Shown here one piece after another: positions 45,251-54,959 of a stretch of DNA of 64,000 bases. How positions within the stretch are numbered: position 1 is the stretch's first letter; the number at the start of each line of letters is the position of its first letter. The stretch lies in the NCBI GenBank assembly GCA_964419605.1, contig CAYQQM010000009.1:1-64000 (forward strand). The letters are read 5' to 3'. The notes beneath the pieces are model-generated. The model was not told the DNA's origin. It saw nothing but the letters and a program-made list of their open reading frames with translations, and did no database searches. The stretch comes from JABFXX01 sp964419605 (GTDB lineage: Bacteria; Myxococcota_A; Polyangia; Haliangiales; Haliangiaceae). The translations under genes and the position numbers were made by a program.

Positions 45251-46290
45251 GCCTTCCGCGACACGGCGTTCAGCGCTGGCTCGCCCGACTGGTCAGCGTC
45301 GCGATCGTCTCAACCTCGCTCCGAGCCATCAGTGCACCTCGGCTGGTGCCGTTGCCAACCGGCGGCCGGATCGCCGTCGCCCACGAGCCTGAGCTCGAGT
45401 CGACCGCACGCCAGCTGGCAGCAGATGCAGAGGCCGTGCTCTACCGAATCTCTGCCGACCTTCCCAGCCTTCCGGTTCCGCAAACTATTCAAGTCCAACT
45501 CGTGCGCGACGCGTCTGACCTTGCGGCCGTCGCCCCCGCGGGGCGCGGTGCACCACCGTGGGCCATTGGCGTCGCCTACCCTGACATCGGTGTCGCTAGC
45601 ATCGCGCTGCGACGCGGCGCTCACGTTGTCGATCCGATGGCGACCCTGCGCCACGAACTCGCCCACCTCGCCCTGGGAGCCGCCATTGGCGATCGGGCCC
45701 CTCATTGGCTGCACGAAGGCTTTGCCTACCAACATTCCGCTGAATGGTCGTGGGACCGCGCCGAGACACTTGCGGGGATGGCGTGGTTTGGTGGCATCAT
45801 CGCGCTGGAAGACCTCGATCGCAGTTTCCCCGCCGAAGAGTCGCCCGCACACCGCGCCTACGCCGAGAGCTACGACTTCGTGGGGTACTTGTCGCGACGC
45901 GGCCGCTGGGAAGACACTGGGGACGACGGCGATCGGTGGCCGTTCCGCCGCTTCCTGTCGCGCATCGGCCAAGGCGCCACCCCAGACGTTGCAGCCATCA
46001 AAGAGTTCGGCAAACCCTTGCACGCGCTTTTTGATGAATGGCGCGACGAACTGACCAAGCGATACCTCACGGCGCCGATCGGGCTCTTGGGGCTCGCGGT
46101 GTGGCTACTGTGCGCACTGCTGCTCACGCTGGCGTGGTGGCGCAAACGCCGCAATAACCGACGCAGACTCGCGCAGTGGGAGCACGACGAGCGCGCCCGC
46201 GAAGCTGAAGCGGAGGAGCCACTTCGCGATGGACCACACGTGGCCACGCCCCATGACGAACGGAGCGCAAACGATTCCACTCTGAATTAG
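45247..46290 (+). CDS. Membrane-anchored gluzincin-like metallopeptidase (MA-family)
   Basis: A GTG at 45247 overlaps the previous stop as GTGA, so I start there. The 347-residue product has a leader (VSVAIVSTSLRAISA), the zinc motif HELAH followed 19 residues later by LHEGFAYQ, and a final TM helix (GLLGLAVWLLCALLLTLAWW) with a charged tail. The HExxH...E spacing fits a gluzincin with catalytic domain outside the membrane. Substrate is unknown. Confidence 0.85.
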   Translation: MSLPRHGVQRWLARLVSVAIVSTSLRAISAPRLVPLPTGGRIAVAHEPELESTARQLAADAEAVLYRISADLPSLPVPQTIQVQLVRDASDLAAVAPAGRGAPPWAIGVAYPDIGVASIALRRGAHVVDPMATLRHELAHLALGAAIGDRAPHWLHEGFAYQHSAEWSWDRAETLAGMAWFGGIIALEDLDRSFPAEESPAHRAYAESYDFVGYLSRRGRWEDTGDDGDRWPFRRFLSRIGQGATPDVAAIKEFGKPLHALFDEWRDELTKRYLTAPIGLLGLAVWLLCALLLTLAWWRKRRNNRRRLAQWEHDERAREAEAEEPLRDGPHVATPHDERSANDSTLN

Positions 46291-46382
46291 TGCGTGTTTT
46301 GATACCCCCCCAGTACCGTGATCCCGAGCGCGGCCACAACCAGGGGAACGCCAACGGGTCCGGTCGCCGATCCATCGGCTCG

Positions 46383-48845
46383 TTAGCTCGGCAGGCGTTC
46401 GCCCATCGACCGGTTGGGCGCTGCCGGCGGTGGAATCGCCGGTTCAGGTTCGGTCGGTGGAGGCGCGTCGCCGAGTGCGACAGCGAGCGCGTCGTCGATT
46501 TTGGTCATGAACCGCAAGTCGAGTTGGGTTTTGACCTCATCCGGGATGTCGATGGTGTCCTTGCGGTTGCGCTCCGGCAAGAACACGATCTTGATGCCAG
46601 CGCGATGCGCAGCAATGACTTTTTCCTTGATGCCACCCACAGGTAGCGCGTGGCCTCGCAGGTCGATCTCGCCGGTGATCGCAATGTCATTGCGGATCGG
46701 GCGTCGCGAAAATATCGATGCGATGGCAGTCGCGAGTGCCACCCCCGCTGAAGGTCCATCCTTTTTCGTGGCTCCTTGCGGTAGGTGGATGTGGAGGTCG
46801 TGCGCCATCATCTTGTCGTGATCGATCTGCAACCGCGCGGAATTGGCGCGTACCCATGAGTAGGCTGCCGTAGCGCTCTCCTTCATCACGTCACCTAACT
46901 GTCCGGTAAGCTTTACGTCGCCTTTGCCGGGGTACGAGCGCGCTTCAATGAACATGATGTCGCCGCCCACCGGAGTCCATGCAAGGCCGGTGACCACACC
47001 TACCTCTGGCTTGCGCTCCGCCGTGTCGGATACGAAACGCGGCGGTCCGAGCAGAGTCTCCAGGTCGCCTTTGTCGACGTGGACAGACGTTGCTCCTTCA
47101 GCAACGCGGACTGCAGCACCGCGGCATACAGCGGCGATTTCGCGCTCGAGGTTGCGGACCCCAGCTTCGCGCGTGTAGCCATGGATGACGTCTCGCAGGG
47201 CCTCGTCTTCAAGCTGGAGTTGGTCTTTGGAGATCCCGTGTTCACCAAGTTGCTTCGGAACCAGGTGGTTTTTTGCGATCGCTAGCTTCTCCACCATCGT
47301 ATATCCCGACAACTCCACCACTTCCGTTCGGTCCAAGAGCGGTTGGCTAATGGTTTCCGTCGAGTTCGCCGTGCAGATGAACATCACATTCGACAAGTCG
47401 ACCGGGACCTCGACATAGTGGTCGACGAAGTCTTTGTTCTGTTCCGGATCGAGGACCTCAAGCATCGCGGCCGCTGGATCGCCCCGCAAGTCCGCTGCCA
47501 GTTTGTCGATTTCATCGAGAACAAATACCGGATTCATCGACCCAGCTTTCTTCAGGCCAGCGACAATTCGACCGGGCAGGGCACCAATATAGGTGCGCCG
47601 GTGGCCGCGAACCTCGGCTTCATCGCGAACTCCGCCGAGCGAGATCCGCACATACTTGCGGCCGAGCGAGCTCGCGATGGATCGCCCCAGCGATGTTTTT
47701 CCAACCCCGGGGGGCCCGACAAGCAACAAGATCGGCCCGTGTTTGTTCGGCGCTAGCTTGCGGACCGCCAGGAATTCCAAAATGCGGCGTTTGACCTTGT
47801 CGAGTCCAGAGTGCTCAGCTTCGAGGATGGCCCGCGCCGCCGAGACATCGAGTCGATCCGGCGTGGTAATGCCCCATGGGATATCCAACAGGGTCTCTAC
47901 ATAGGTACGCGCGATGTTGTACTCGGGCGAACTCGACGACATCTGGTTCATGCGCGACAGCTGCTTTTTAGCGACAGCGCGAACATCATCGGTCATCTTG
48001 CTGTCTTCAATTTTCTTGCGCAGCTCATCGATTTCCGCGTTGTCGTCTTGTTCGCCGAGCTCCTCTTGAATCTGGCGCAAGCGATCGCGAAGAACGCGTT
48101 CGCGATGCGTACGACTCGATTGGACTTCAAGCTCAGCGCCAATGTCGGCCTTGAGCCGCAGAACGGTCGCTTGGCGCTCTAGCGACGGAATGATCATTTC
48201 GAGCCGCTTCATCGTATCGGTCTCGATGAGCAAATGCGTAAGGTCGTCGCGCTCGAGGTCAAGATACGGAGCGGCTGCGTCGACGAGCTTGTCTGGGTCG
48301 ACGATCGCCGACACTTGAGCGCGAGAAAGGTCGCCACGGGGTGCTTTAGTCTCCGCCTTCTCCTTTTCTTTTTCCTTGGCTTCCTTTGTTTCCTTTGCGT
48401 CTTTGGCCTGCGCGTCGATCACCACCGCCAATAAGTAGTCGCGGACCTTGTCCGTCATTGCGGATAGCGCGGCGGACGATGCTGCGGTCGTAGCGACCAG
48501 GGGGCTAACGGAAGCGATCAAGAACGGCTCTGTCGAAATTGCGTCGACACGGACGCGTTCAAGGAACCGCATCGTGCAGGTGAAGCGGCCCGGCGAATGT
48601 TTCACGATCTGGACGATCTCAGCGCGCACGCCCACTTCGTGCAGGTCGCGTTGGCTCGGATCGCGCACCGTCGGATTCTTTTGCGGAATGATCACGATGA
48701 GGTTGTCGTCCCGCGTTGCAGCCTCGACAGCGCGCACGGACGCTTCTCGCCCGATTTCGAGCGAACCGACATGCCCTGGCAACTGCACTTCGGTGCGAAG
48801 AGGGATGACAGGGTATTGACCGGCAGTCTCCGTATGCTTGGACAT
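46383..48845 (-). CDS. lon: ATP-dependent protease Lon
   Basis: The ATG at 48845 is backed by GGAGAAAGG; a longer start would overlap dnaJ. The 820-residue protein has the Lon N-domain (PVIPLRTEVQLPGHVG), a Lys/Glu-rich insert (KEAKEKEKEKAETK), AAA domain with LVGPPGVGKTSLGRSIA, and the protease domain with catalytic Ser in KKDGPSAGVALATA and Lys in GIKEKVIAA. It degrades misfolded and regulatory proteins. It lies 25 bp after the DnaJ-type gene in a proteostasis block. Confidence 0.97.
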   Translation of the reverse strand: MSKHTETAGQYPVIPLRTEVQLPGHVGSLEIGREASVRAVEAATRDDNLIVIIPQKNPTVRDPSQRDLHEVGVRAEIVQIVKHSPGRFTCTMRFLERVRVDAISTEPFLIASVSPLVATTAASSAALSAMTDKVRDYLLAVVIDAQAKDAKETKEAKEKEKEKAETKAPRGDLSRAQVSAIVDPDKLVDAAAPYLDLERDDLTHLLIETDTMKRLEMIIPSLERQATVLRLKADIGAELEVQSSRTHRERVLRDRLRQIQEELGEQDDNAEIDELRKKIEDSKMTDDVRAVAKKQLSRMNQMSSSSPEYNIARTYVETLLDIPWGITTPDRLDVSAARAILEAEHSGLDKVKRRILEFLAVRKLAPNKHGPILLLVGPPGVGKTSLGRSIASSLGRKYVRISLGGVRDEAEVRGHRRTYIGALPGRIVAGLKKAGSMNPVFVLDEIDKLAADLRGDPAAAMLEVLDPEQNKDFVDHYVEVPVDLSNVMFICTANSTETISQPLLDRTEVVELSGYTMVEKLAIAKNHLVPKQLGEHGISKDQLQLEDEALRDVIHGYTREAGVRNLEREIAAVCRGAAVRVAEGATSVHVDKGDLETLLGPPRFVSDTAERKPEVGVVTGLAWTPVGGDIMFIEARSYPGKGDVKLTGQLGDVMKESATAAYSWVRANSARLQIDHDKMMAHDLHIHLPQGATKKDGPSAGVALATAIASIFSRRPIRNDIAITGEIDLRGHALPVGGIKEKVIAAHRAGIKIVFLPERNRKDTIDIPDEVKTQLDLRFMTKIDDALAVALGDAPPPTEPEPAIPPPAAPNRSMGERLPS

Positions 48846-48870
48846 AGACCTTTCTCCAGTGTACGCCACT

Positions 48871-49653
48871 TCAGTCGTTCTGCCGTTTCCGCGTGCGTTG
48901 AACGAGTTGAACAAGTAGTTTTTTTTCTTCTTCGCTAAGATCGCCAGGAACGTCGATCTGAACGGTAACGTAGTGGTTCCCGGCCGCTCCGGAAGAATTG
49001 GGGATTCCCTTACCGCGGAGCCGCAGCTTTTTTCCGCTCGAGGTTCCCGGCGGGATCTTCACCTCGGCTTTGCCGTCGATCGTGGGCACGGTAGCCACGG
49101 TGCCAAGGATGGCGCGATCAAACGATACGCGCACGTCGGAGTACACGTCATCACCTTTGACTTCTAGTCGTGACCCATCCGCAGCTTGTACGTGCGAGAC
49201 CGACTCCGCATGATCCTCCGCCATCCCGCCGCGTCCGGAGCGTCGCCGCCCGCGCGCTCCCACGTCGTCCATATCGATGTGGTCGACGCGAACGCGACCG
49301 CGTTGCCCGCCGCCAAAAAACTGACCGAACAGGTCGTTTAGGTCGAACACGCCGGGTCCACCCTGGGACGTGGTGTAGGTGTATCCGGGCATGGGGCCGG
49401 CTTGGAAACGTCCGCCATTCGCACGGATTTCATCGTAGAGCTTTCGCTTCTTGGCATCGCCAAGCACATCGTACGCGCTAGAGATCTCTTTGAACCGCGC
49501 CTCCTTTGCCTTGTCACCGCCGGTGGAGTCCGGGTGGTATTGCTTGGCAAGCTTGCGGTACGCCTTTTTGATCTCGTCGCTGCTCGCCGAGCTCGCAACG
49601 CCTAACGACTTGTAGTAGTCGAGCGCCGGGTCAAAATCGATCTGCTGCGGCAT
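48871..49653 (-). CDS. DnaJ-family co-chaperone (CbpA-like)
   Basis: The 260-residue protein has the J domain (DYYKSLGVASSASSDEIKKAYRKLA, HPD motif in QYHPDST) and a Gly/Phe-rich linker (DLFGQFFGGG). A DnaJ C-terminal substrate-binding domain follows (VKIPPGTSSGKKLRLRGKG). The zinc-finger module of DnaJ is absent, so CbpA-type is likelier. Its start overlaps the ClpB stop by one base, so it is translationally coupled to clpB. Confidence 0.94.
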   Translation of the reverse strand: MPQQIDFDPALDYYKSLGVASSASSDEIKKAYRKLAKQYHPDSTGGDKAKEARFKEISSAYDVLGDAKKRKLYDEIRANGGRFQAGPMPGYTYTTSQGGPGVFDLNDLFGQFFGGGQRGRVRVDHIDMDDVGARGRRRSGRGGMAEDHAESVSHVQAADGSRLEVKGDDVYSDVRVSFDRAILGTVATVPTIDGKAEVKIPPGTSSGKKLRLRGKGIPNSSGAAGNHYVTVQIDVPGDLSEEEKKLLVQLVQRTRKRQND

Positions 49654-52268
49654 CAGGCAACGTGCTCCTTTAGCCTGGGTTTGTTCGCCTTGCGAAACAC
49701 CATATCGCCGTTCGCAAGGTCGACATCAATGGAGTCGCCCGGTTTGAAGTCCCCGGAGAGCAGGTGGGTAGCGAGTGGATCGATCACGAGCTTTTGTAGG
49801 GCGCGCTTGAGTGGGCGCGCACCGTATACCGGATCGTACCCCGCTTCGGCCACTCTGGCGACTGCCTGTTCCGATAGGTGAAGCTCGAGCTGTCGCTCCG
49901 CAAGCAGCTTTTCGAACCGCGCGACTTGGATGCTGACGATTCGCGATAGTTCGCGCTCGCCCAGCGGGTCGAAGAAAATGATCTCGTCGATCCGGTTTAG
50001 GAGTTCAGGGCGAAACGTGGTCTGCAGCTCGCGCATCGCCAGACCTTCGATCTCAGTCCGATTCTGCTGGGTCATTCGAAGCAGATGCTGGCTGCCCACG
50101 TTGGACGTCATGATGATGACCGTGTTCTTGAAGTCGATCGTACGACCTTGACCATCAGTTAGACGTCCATCATCGAGAACCTGGAGCAACACGCTCCATA
50201 CGTCGGCGTGGGCCTTCTCGATCTCATCGAGCAACACAACGCTATATGGATGGCGCCGGATCGCCTCGGTGAGCTGGCCGCCCTGATCGTAGCCTACGTA
50301 TCCGGGCGGTGCTCCGACCAAGCGAGAAACCGTGTGCTTTTCTTGATACTCGGACATGTCGATCCGTACCATGCTGGATTCGTCGTCGAATAGGAATTCC
50401 GCTAGCGCGCGAGCGAGTTCAGTCTTGCCAACTCCGGTCGGACCGAGGAACAAGAAGCTGCCGATTGGTCGGTTTGGATCCTTTAGTCCGGCACGAGCGC
50501 GTCGGACCGCCGCAGCCACGGCGGTGACCGCGGCATCTTGGCCTACCACACGCGTGCGCAGCCGGTCTTCCATCTTGGTTAGGCGCGAAACTTCGCCTTC
50601 CAACATTTTTTCGACCGGAATTCCGGTCCACTTCGATACCACAGCGGCGATGTCGTCCTCGGTTACTTCTTCGCGCAGAAAACCACCCTTGGCGCGAAGT
50701 GCCTCGACGCTGGCAGTATCTTGCGCAATGGCGCGCTCGAGTTCGGGGACCGAGCCGAATCGCAGCTCGGAGGCTTTGGCGAAGTCGCCTTGGCGCTGTG
50801 CGCGTTCGGCTTCGGCCTTTGTGGATTCCAGCTTCTCTTTTTTGTCGCGCAGTCGGTGGATGAGGTCGCGCTCTGCCTGCCATTGCGCGCTCATCGCCGA
50901 AGCTTGCTCCTTGAGCTCGGCAATCTCGCGCTCGACCTCGGGCAAACGCTGCTTGGCGCGCCGGTCGCCTTTCTCGCGCTCGAGCGACACGCGCTCCACT
51001 TCGAGAACCACGATGCGCCGCTTCAAGGTATCGATTGGGGTCGGCACACTCTCGATTTCCATCTTTAGCCGAGACGCTGCCTCATCGACAAGATCGATAG
51101 CTTTGTCAGGCAGTTGGCGCGCGGTGACGTAGCGATGCGACAACTGTGCTGCTTCGACGAGCGCCGCGTCGCGTATCCGGATGCCGTGGTGGACTTCGTA
51201 TTTTTCCTTAAGTCCGCGCAGGATCGCGATCGTATCGTCGACGCTCGGCTGCTCGACCATCACGGGTTGGAATCTGCGCTCGAGCGCTTTGTCTTTCTCG
51301 ATGTGCTTTCGGTACTCGTCGAGTGTGGTAGCGCCAATGCAGCGCAGTTCGCCACGCGACAGCGCCGGTTTCAGCAAGTTTGCTGCATCCGTAGCTCCTT
51401 CCGCGGCTCCGGCGCCGACTAAGGTGTGCAGCTCATCGATGAACAGGACCACCGTTCCGGCGCTCGCCGTAACCTCTTTCAGCACCGCCTTCAAGCGGTC
51501 TTCGAACTCACCGCGATATTTGGCCCCCGCGATCAGCGCTCCGAGATCAAGTGACAAGATCTTCTTGTCGCGAAGCGATTCCGGCACATCCCCGTGAGCG
51601 ATGCGCAGCGCAATACCCTCGACGACCGCGGTTTTGCCGACGCCCGCCTCACCGACAAGCACCGGGTTGTTTTTCGTGCGGCGCGACAAGATCTGAATCG
51701 TGCGACGGATTTCGTCGTCGCGGCCGATAACCGGATCGAGCTTGTCGGCTGCGGCGAGCTTGGTAAGGTCGCGCGCGTATCTTTCGAGCGCTTCGTACTT
51801 GCCTTCCGGTGCATCGTCTGTGACGCGCTGGTTGCCGCGCACCGCAGTGAGCGCATTCAGGATCGCGTCCTTGGTTGCGCCAACGGATCGCAGCGCATCT
51901 CCGGCGGGCGATTTCCCTTCGGCCAGCGCGACCAGAAAGTGCTCAGTGGAGATGAACTCGTCTTTCATATCTCCGGCCTGCTTTGCAGCGGCCTGCCACG
52001 TGTCTTTCAAACTCCTGCCAAAATCGATATCGAGGTCCGAACCGGTTACCCGTGGCTTCTTGTCTAGGCTACGGCCAAGGTCGGTCAGAACGACTCGCGG
52101 GTCGGCGCCCAACTTGGTCAAAATGCGCGGAACCACGCCGCCTTCCTGTTCGAGTAGGGCGACGAGGAGATGTTCCGCGCCAGCTTCGGCGTGCGATCGC
52201 GCCATGGCGGCATCGCGCGCAGCCGCCAGCGCTTCCCGAGCCTTTACGGTAAGTTGGTCGATCTTCAT
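49653..52268 (-). CDS. clpB: ClpB disaggregase
   Basis: The 871-residue protein has the double Clp N-domain, AAA1 with VGEAGVGKTAVVEGIA, the coiled-coil M domain (rich in Glu/Lys near 410-520), and AAA2 with LGPTGVGKTELARALAEF and the Walker B VVLLDEIEKAH. It dissolves aggregates with DnaK; here it heads an operon with a DnaJ-type gene and Lon. No clear heat-shock operator was found in the 270 bp upstream. Confidence 0.97.
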   Translation of the reverse strand: MKIDQLTVKAREALAAARDAAMARSHAEAGAEHLLVALLEQEGGVVPRILTKLGADPRVVLTDLGRSLDKKPRVTGSDLDIDFGRSLKDTWQAAAKQAGDMKDEFISTEHFLVALAEGKSPAGDALRSVGATKDAILNALTAVRGNQRVTDDAPEGKYEALERYARDLTKLAAADKLDPVIGRDDEIRRTIQILSRRTKNNPVLVGEAGVGKTAVVEGIALRIAHGDVPESLRDKKILSLDLGALIAGAKYRGEFEDRLKAVLKEVTASAGTVVLFIDELHTLVGAGAAEGATDAANLLKPALSRGELRCIGATTLDEYRKHIEKDKALERRFQPVMVEQPSVDDTIAILRGLKEKYEVHHGIRIRDAALVEAAQLSHRYVTARQLPDKAIDLVDEAASRLKMEIESVPTPIDTLKRRIVVLEVERVSLEREKGDRRAKQRLPEVEREIAELKEQASAMSAQWQAERDLIHRLRDKKEKLESTKAEAERAQRQGDFAKASELRFGSVPELERAIAQDTASVEALRAKGGFLREEVTEDDIAAVVSKWTGIPVEKMLEGEVSRLTKMEDRLRTRVVGQDAAVTAVAAAVRRARAGLKDPNRPIGSFLFLGPTGVGKTELARALAEFLFDDESSMVRIDMSEYQEKHTVSRLVGAPPGYVGYDQGGQLTEAIRRHPYSVVLLDEIEKAHADVWSVLLQVLDDGRLTDGQGRTIDFKNTVIIMTSNVGSQHLLRMTQQNRTEIEGLAMRELQTTFRPELLNRIDEIIFFDPLGERELSRIVSIQVARFEKLLAERQLELHLSEQAVARVAEAGYDPVYGARPLKRALQKLVIDPLATHLLSGDFKPGDSIDVDLANGDMVFRKANKPRLKEHVA

Positions 52269-52537
52269 AGCCGCAACGTAATCACCCTTACAGAGCCGTC
52301 AACGGTCAGGCGCTTTCCGAAAGGCCGAGCCTTGAAGCCGTACTGGGGAAAACCCGCCGTACCGTACTGCAGCTCTCATTAGTTGATCACATTTCGCTCT
52401 CTGTACTGGAGGCCGTGGCCGCTCCCCTGAACGTGGGGGTTCGGCGCGCCTCGCGGCCCGAACCGATCAAAGTCACTGCGGCGAGGTACCAGGGCCCGCT
52501 GGACAACTTTTCCCGCGGGCCCGGTCCCAAACGGGCC

Positions 52538-53836
52538 CTACACGGGCCATGCGGTTGGCGAAACATCACGAGTGATGACCGTCACCGCGATGCCTCCGTA
52601 CGGACCTCGAAATGAAGCAACCGAAACCGAATCCTCCAAGCGAGGAGCCGGAATCCCCTCGATGGGGGCAGTGAGCTCTAGCTCGACTCCTTGCTCCTCG
52701 AGCCGATCGCAAACACGGCCCCCAAACGCTGTCGCCCACTCCATGATGGCGTCGACCGCAATGGACCGATCCACCGCCGGGGTTCCGGGCCCCTCTAGGC
52801 CAGGGACGCCCGCCCACTCGCCGCCCAGGCTGTCGTCCCAGGCACCGGAGAACGCCATGTCCATCGCATCGCTGTCGTATCCAAGAGATTCCGCGGCGAT
52901 TCTCCTCCCCAACGATGCACTGATCTCCAGAACGAGTACCCCTTCGACATCTCCAAACAGCCCTAGTTGAACCGCGATGTCCTCTCCCGCGGGTGCCACG
53001 GCAACGGGGCTCACGTGCAAATTGGGCAAGTCGGCAAAGACCTTGGTCGCGATATCGCAAATCGCCTCTGAGACTTCGGTGGGTCCGAGCGGCGATCGAT
53101 GACGCTCGATCCTCGTCCCCGGCCCGCCATCTCCGATTGCCAGTTCGAGCCGATGCGGGCGATGTAGACGTGTCAACCGTCCGATCACCGCAGCGCCCAC
53201 ATCGGTGGGCTTTTCGAACTTCACCCCTACCAACGTGCGAACCACCCGCGACCCCCTTTGCACCCAGGCAACCTGGCCCCGCACCGAAACCGGCGGCGAT
53301 TCGGCTTCGAGCCACACCTCAAGCTCTAGCGGCGTACCAAGCCGAAGATCATCTGCGAACGTCCGCCCTTCGAGTCGCATGCCACTTCGCGACAAATCTC
53401 GGATTAGGTAGGTGGCGGGGACGTCCCGATCGCGCGCAACCAAATTGACTGGAATCCTGGGATAGCCGCGAACCAATTCGTAGTTGGGGTCCACTCCAAT
53501 CTTCGACAGCAACGAATCGACGACGTCGCGCTGCGGGCCCGTCGTCTTGTACTCGACGCCCACTTCAAAGTTGGGGGTCGCTCGAATCGCCCGGATGTGA
53601 ACGACCTCCCCTTCGACTTCAAGTGGGTCAGGCTGCCCTGGCGCATGCATCTCGAAAACAAACTTCGTCCCCTTCGCCACACGTCGCTTAGCGACAAGTG
53701 CGCACCCACCCTTCGACATACATGTCGTGTATTCGGTTACCAACGCCTCCGCAGAGCGATAGCTGACGCGAAATCGGATCGGGGTCGAGTCGTCGCCGTT
53801 GTTGGTGGGTCCAGTCTCTGACTCAGGCCGATGCAT
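52538..53836 (-). CDS. Dual PilZ protein with CheX-like domain
   Basis: Two PilZ-like units are visible (about residues 17-110 and 120-225), the second with RIPVNLVARDRDVPATYLIRDLSRSGMRLEG. The C-terminal 190 residues resemble CheC/CheX phosphatases (EAICDIATKVFADL and EWATAFGGRVCDRL). The usual ExxN of CheX is EWAT here, so phosphatase activity is doubtful. A c-di-GMP-linked motility or regulatory adaptor is inference. Confidence 0.8.
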   Translation of the reverse strand: MHRPESETGPTNNGDDSTPIRFRVSYRSAEALVTEYTTCMSKGGCALVAKRRVAKGTKFVFEMHAPGQPDPLEVEGEVVHIRAIRATPNFEVGVEYKTTGPQRDVVDSLLSKIGVDPNYELVRGYPRIPVNLVARDRDVPATYLIRDLSRSGMRLEGRTFADDLRLGTPLELEVWLEAESPPVSVRGQVAWVQRGSRVVRTLVGVKFEKPTDVGAAVIGRLTRLHRPHRLELAIGDGGPGTRIERHRSPLGPTEVSEAICDIATKVFADLPNLHVSPVAVAPAGEDIAVQLGLFGDVEGVLVLEISASLGRRIAAESLGYDSDAMDMAFSGAWDDSLGGEWAGVPGLEGPGTPAVDRSIAVDAIMEWATAFGGRVCDRLEEQGVELELTAPIEGIPAPRLEDSVSVASFRGPYGGIAVTVITRDVSPTAWPV

Positions 53837-53890
53837 GGTTACCTACCGGTCGGCCAGTTGCGGCAAAGTTGTAGGGTGTGGGCATCACAC

Positions 53891-53910
53891 AGCGCCCGAC
53901 AACGGGCGCT
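53891..53910. promoter_or_regulatory. Palindrome in divergent spacer
   Basis: AGCGCCCG-ACAA-CGGGCGCT is a perfect 8-4-8 inverted repeat in the spacer between the PilZ-CheX-like gene and the VOC gene, with no downstream T run. It is more likely an operator than a terminator. Confidence 0.35.
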
Positions 53911-54013
53911 TGATCATAAGATTCGCAAATCCCGAACGCCAGTTTTTGATAGCCGCGAACGCTGCCGGAACCCACGCTCTTGCATCCTCAGGCGATGGTA
54001 TCGATGATGCGCC

Positions 54014-54802
54014 ATGTCCGACATCGGTCGCATCGTTTGGTACGAACTGCTTTCAAAGGACCCTTCTGCGTCTCGAGCGTTCTATCCGGAGGTCTTTGGA
54101 TGGAAAACCCAGCCATTCGAGCGGGATCCAACTTACACAATGTGGGTCGGCAACGAGGGGCCCCTTGGCGGGGTGTCACAGCTGCCAGAAGCGGCAGCGA
54201 AAATGGGGGTCCCATCGTTCTGGCAAGCCAACGTTGTTGTAGCGAGCGTCGATGAGAGCATCGAAGCCGTGCGATCGCTGGGAGGCACCGTCCACCATTC
54301 GGAGCTGGTGCCAGGTGTCGGTAAGCTAGCGGTCGTCGGCGATCCGCAAGGCGCTGTCATCTCGTTGTTCACGCCCCATCGAGACATGCCGGTGCACGAT
54401 GTGACGCGCGATGGTGAATTCTCGTGGCACGAGCTCTACACGACCGATCACGAGGCGGCGTGGTCGTTCTACCATCAGATCTGCGGATGGGAACGGCTGG
54501 GTTCATTCGACATGGGACCGATGGGCACGTACTTGCTATGGGGTCGCCACGGCAAACAACTCGGAGGCATGATGACCATGCCCTCGACGATGACGACCCC
54601 GGATGGGCAGCGCGTCCCACCGAGCTGGATGTACTACGTAACCATGGCCGATCTCGACAGTGCGCTCGCTCGCGCCCAAAGTAGGGGTGCTAGGGTCATC
54701 AACGGCCCGATGGAAGTCCCGGGGGGCCAACGCATCGTGCAGCTGATCGATCCGCAGGGCGCAGCGTTTGCGATCGTAACCCCGCCTCAGGCTGCGCCCT
54801 AG
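54014..54802 (+). CDS. Two-domain VOC (glyoxalase/bleomycin-resistance-like) protein
   Basis: The 262-residue protein repeats the VOC fold twice: IVWYELLSKDPSASRAFYPEVFGW with VVGDPQGAVISLF, and FSWHELYTTDHEAAWSFYHQICGWE with LIDPQGAAFAIV. Metal-ligand positions are present in part (H in WHELYT). Substrate is not predictable; the family is common in soil bacteria. It is monocistronic, upstream of a tRNA gene. Confidence 0.88.
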   Translation: MSDIGRIVWYELLSKDPSASRAFYPEVFGWKTQPFERDPTYTMWVGNEGPLGGVSQLPEAAAKMGVPSFWQANVVVASVDESIEAVRSLGGTVHHSELVPGVGKLAVVGDPQGAVISLFTPHRDMPVHDVTRDGEFSWHELYTTDHEAAWSFYHQICGWERLGSFDMGPMGTYLLWGRHGKQLGGMMTMPSTMTTPDGQRVPPSWMYYVTMADLDSALARAQSRGARVINGPMEVPGGQRIVQLIDPQGAAFAIVTPPQAAP

Positions 54803-54877
54803 AGCCACGTGACGAGGTACTGGTAGGTACGATCTTGCGGCCCGTAGGTCACATCACGTGGTATACGTCCGGCCATC

Positions 54878-54959
54878 GCGAGCGTGGTGAAATTGGTAGA
54901 CACACGGTCTTTAGGTGGCCGCGCTTAACCGCGTGGGGGTTCGAGTCCCCCCGCTCGCA
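54878..54959 (+). tRNA. tRNA-Leu(UAG)
   Basis: The 7-bp acceptor stem GCGAGCG / CGCTCGC, D-arm with AAATTGGTAGAC, anticodon stem CGGTC / GGCCG with loop TTTAGGT (anticodon UAG), a long class II variable arm, and T-arm GGGGGTTCGAGTCCCCC all pair correctly. The discriminator base is A and CCA is not encoded. Its 3' end is duplicated 93 bp downstream. Confidence 0.96.

Noticed and set aside
52492..52522. Hairpin GGGCCCGC / GCGGGCCC as an intrinsic terminator
   Set aside because: There is no T run on the relevant strand after it, so I do not call a terminator.
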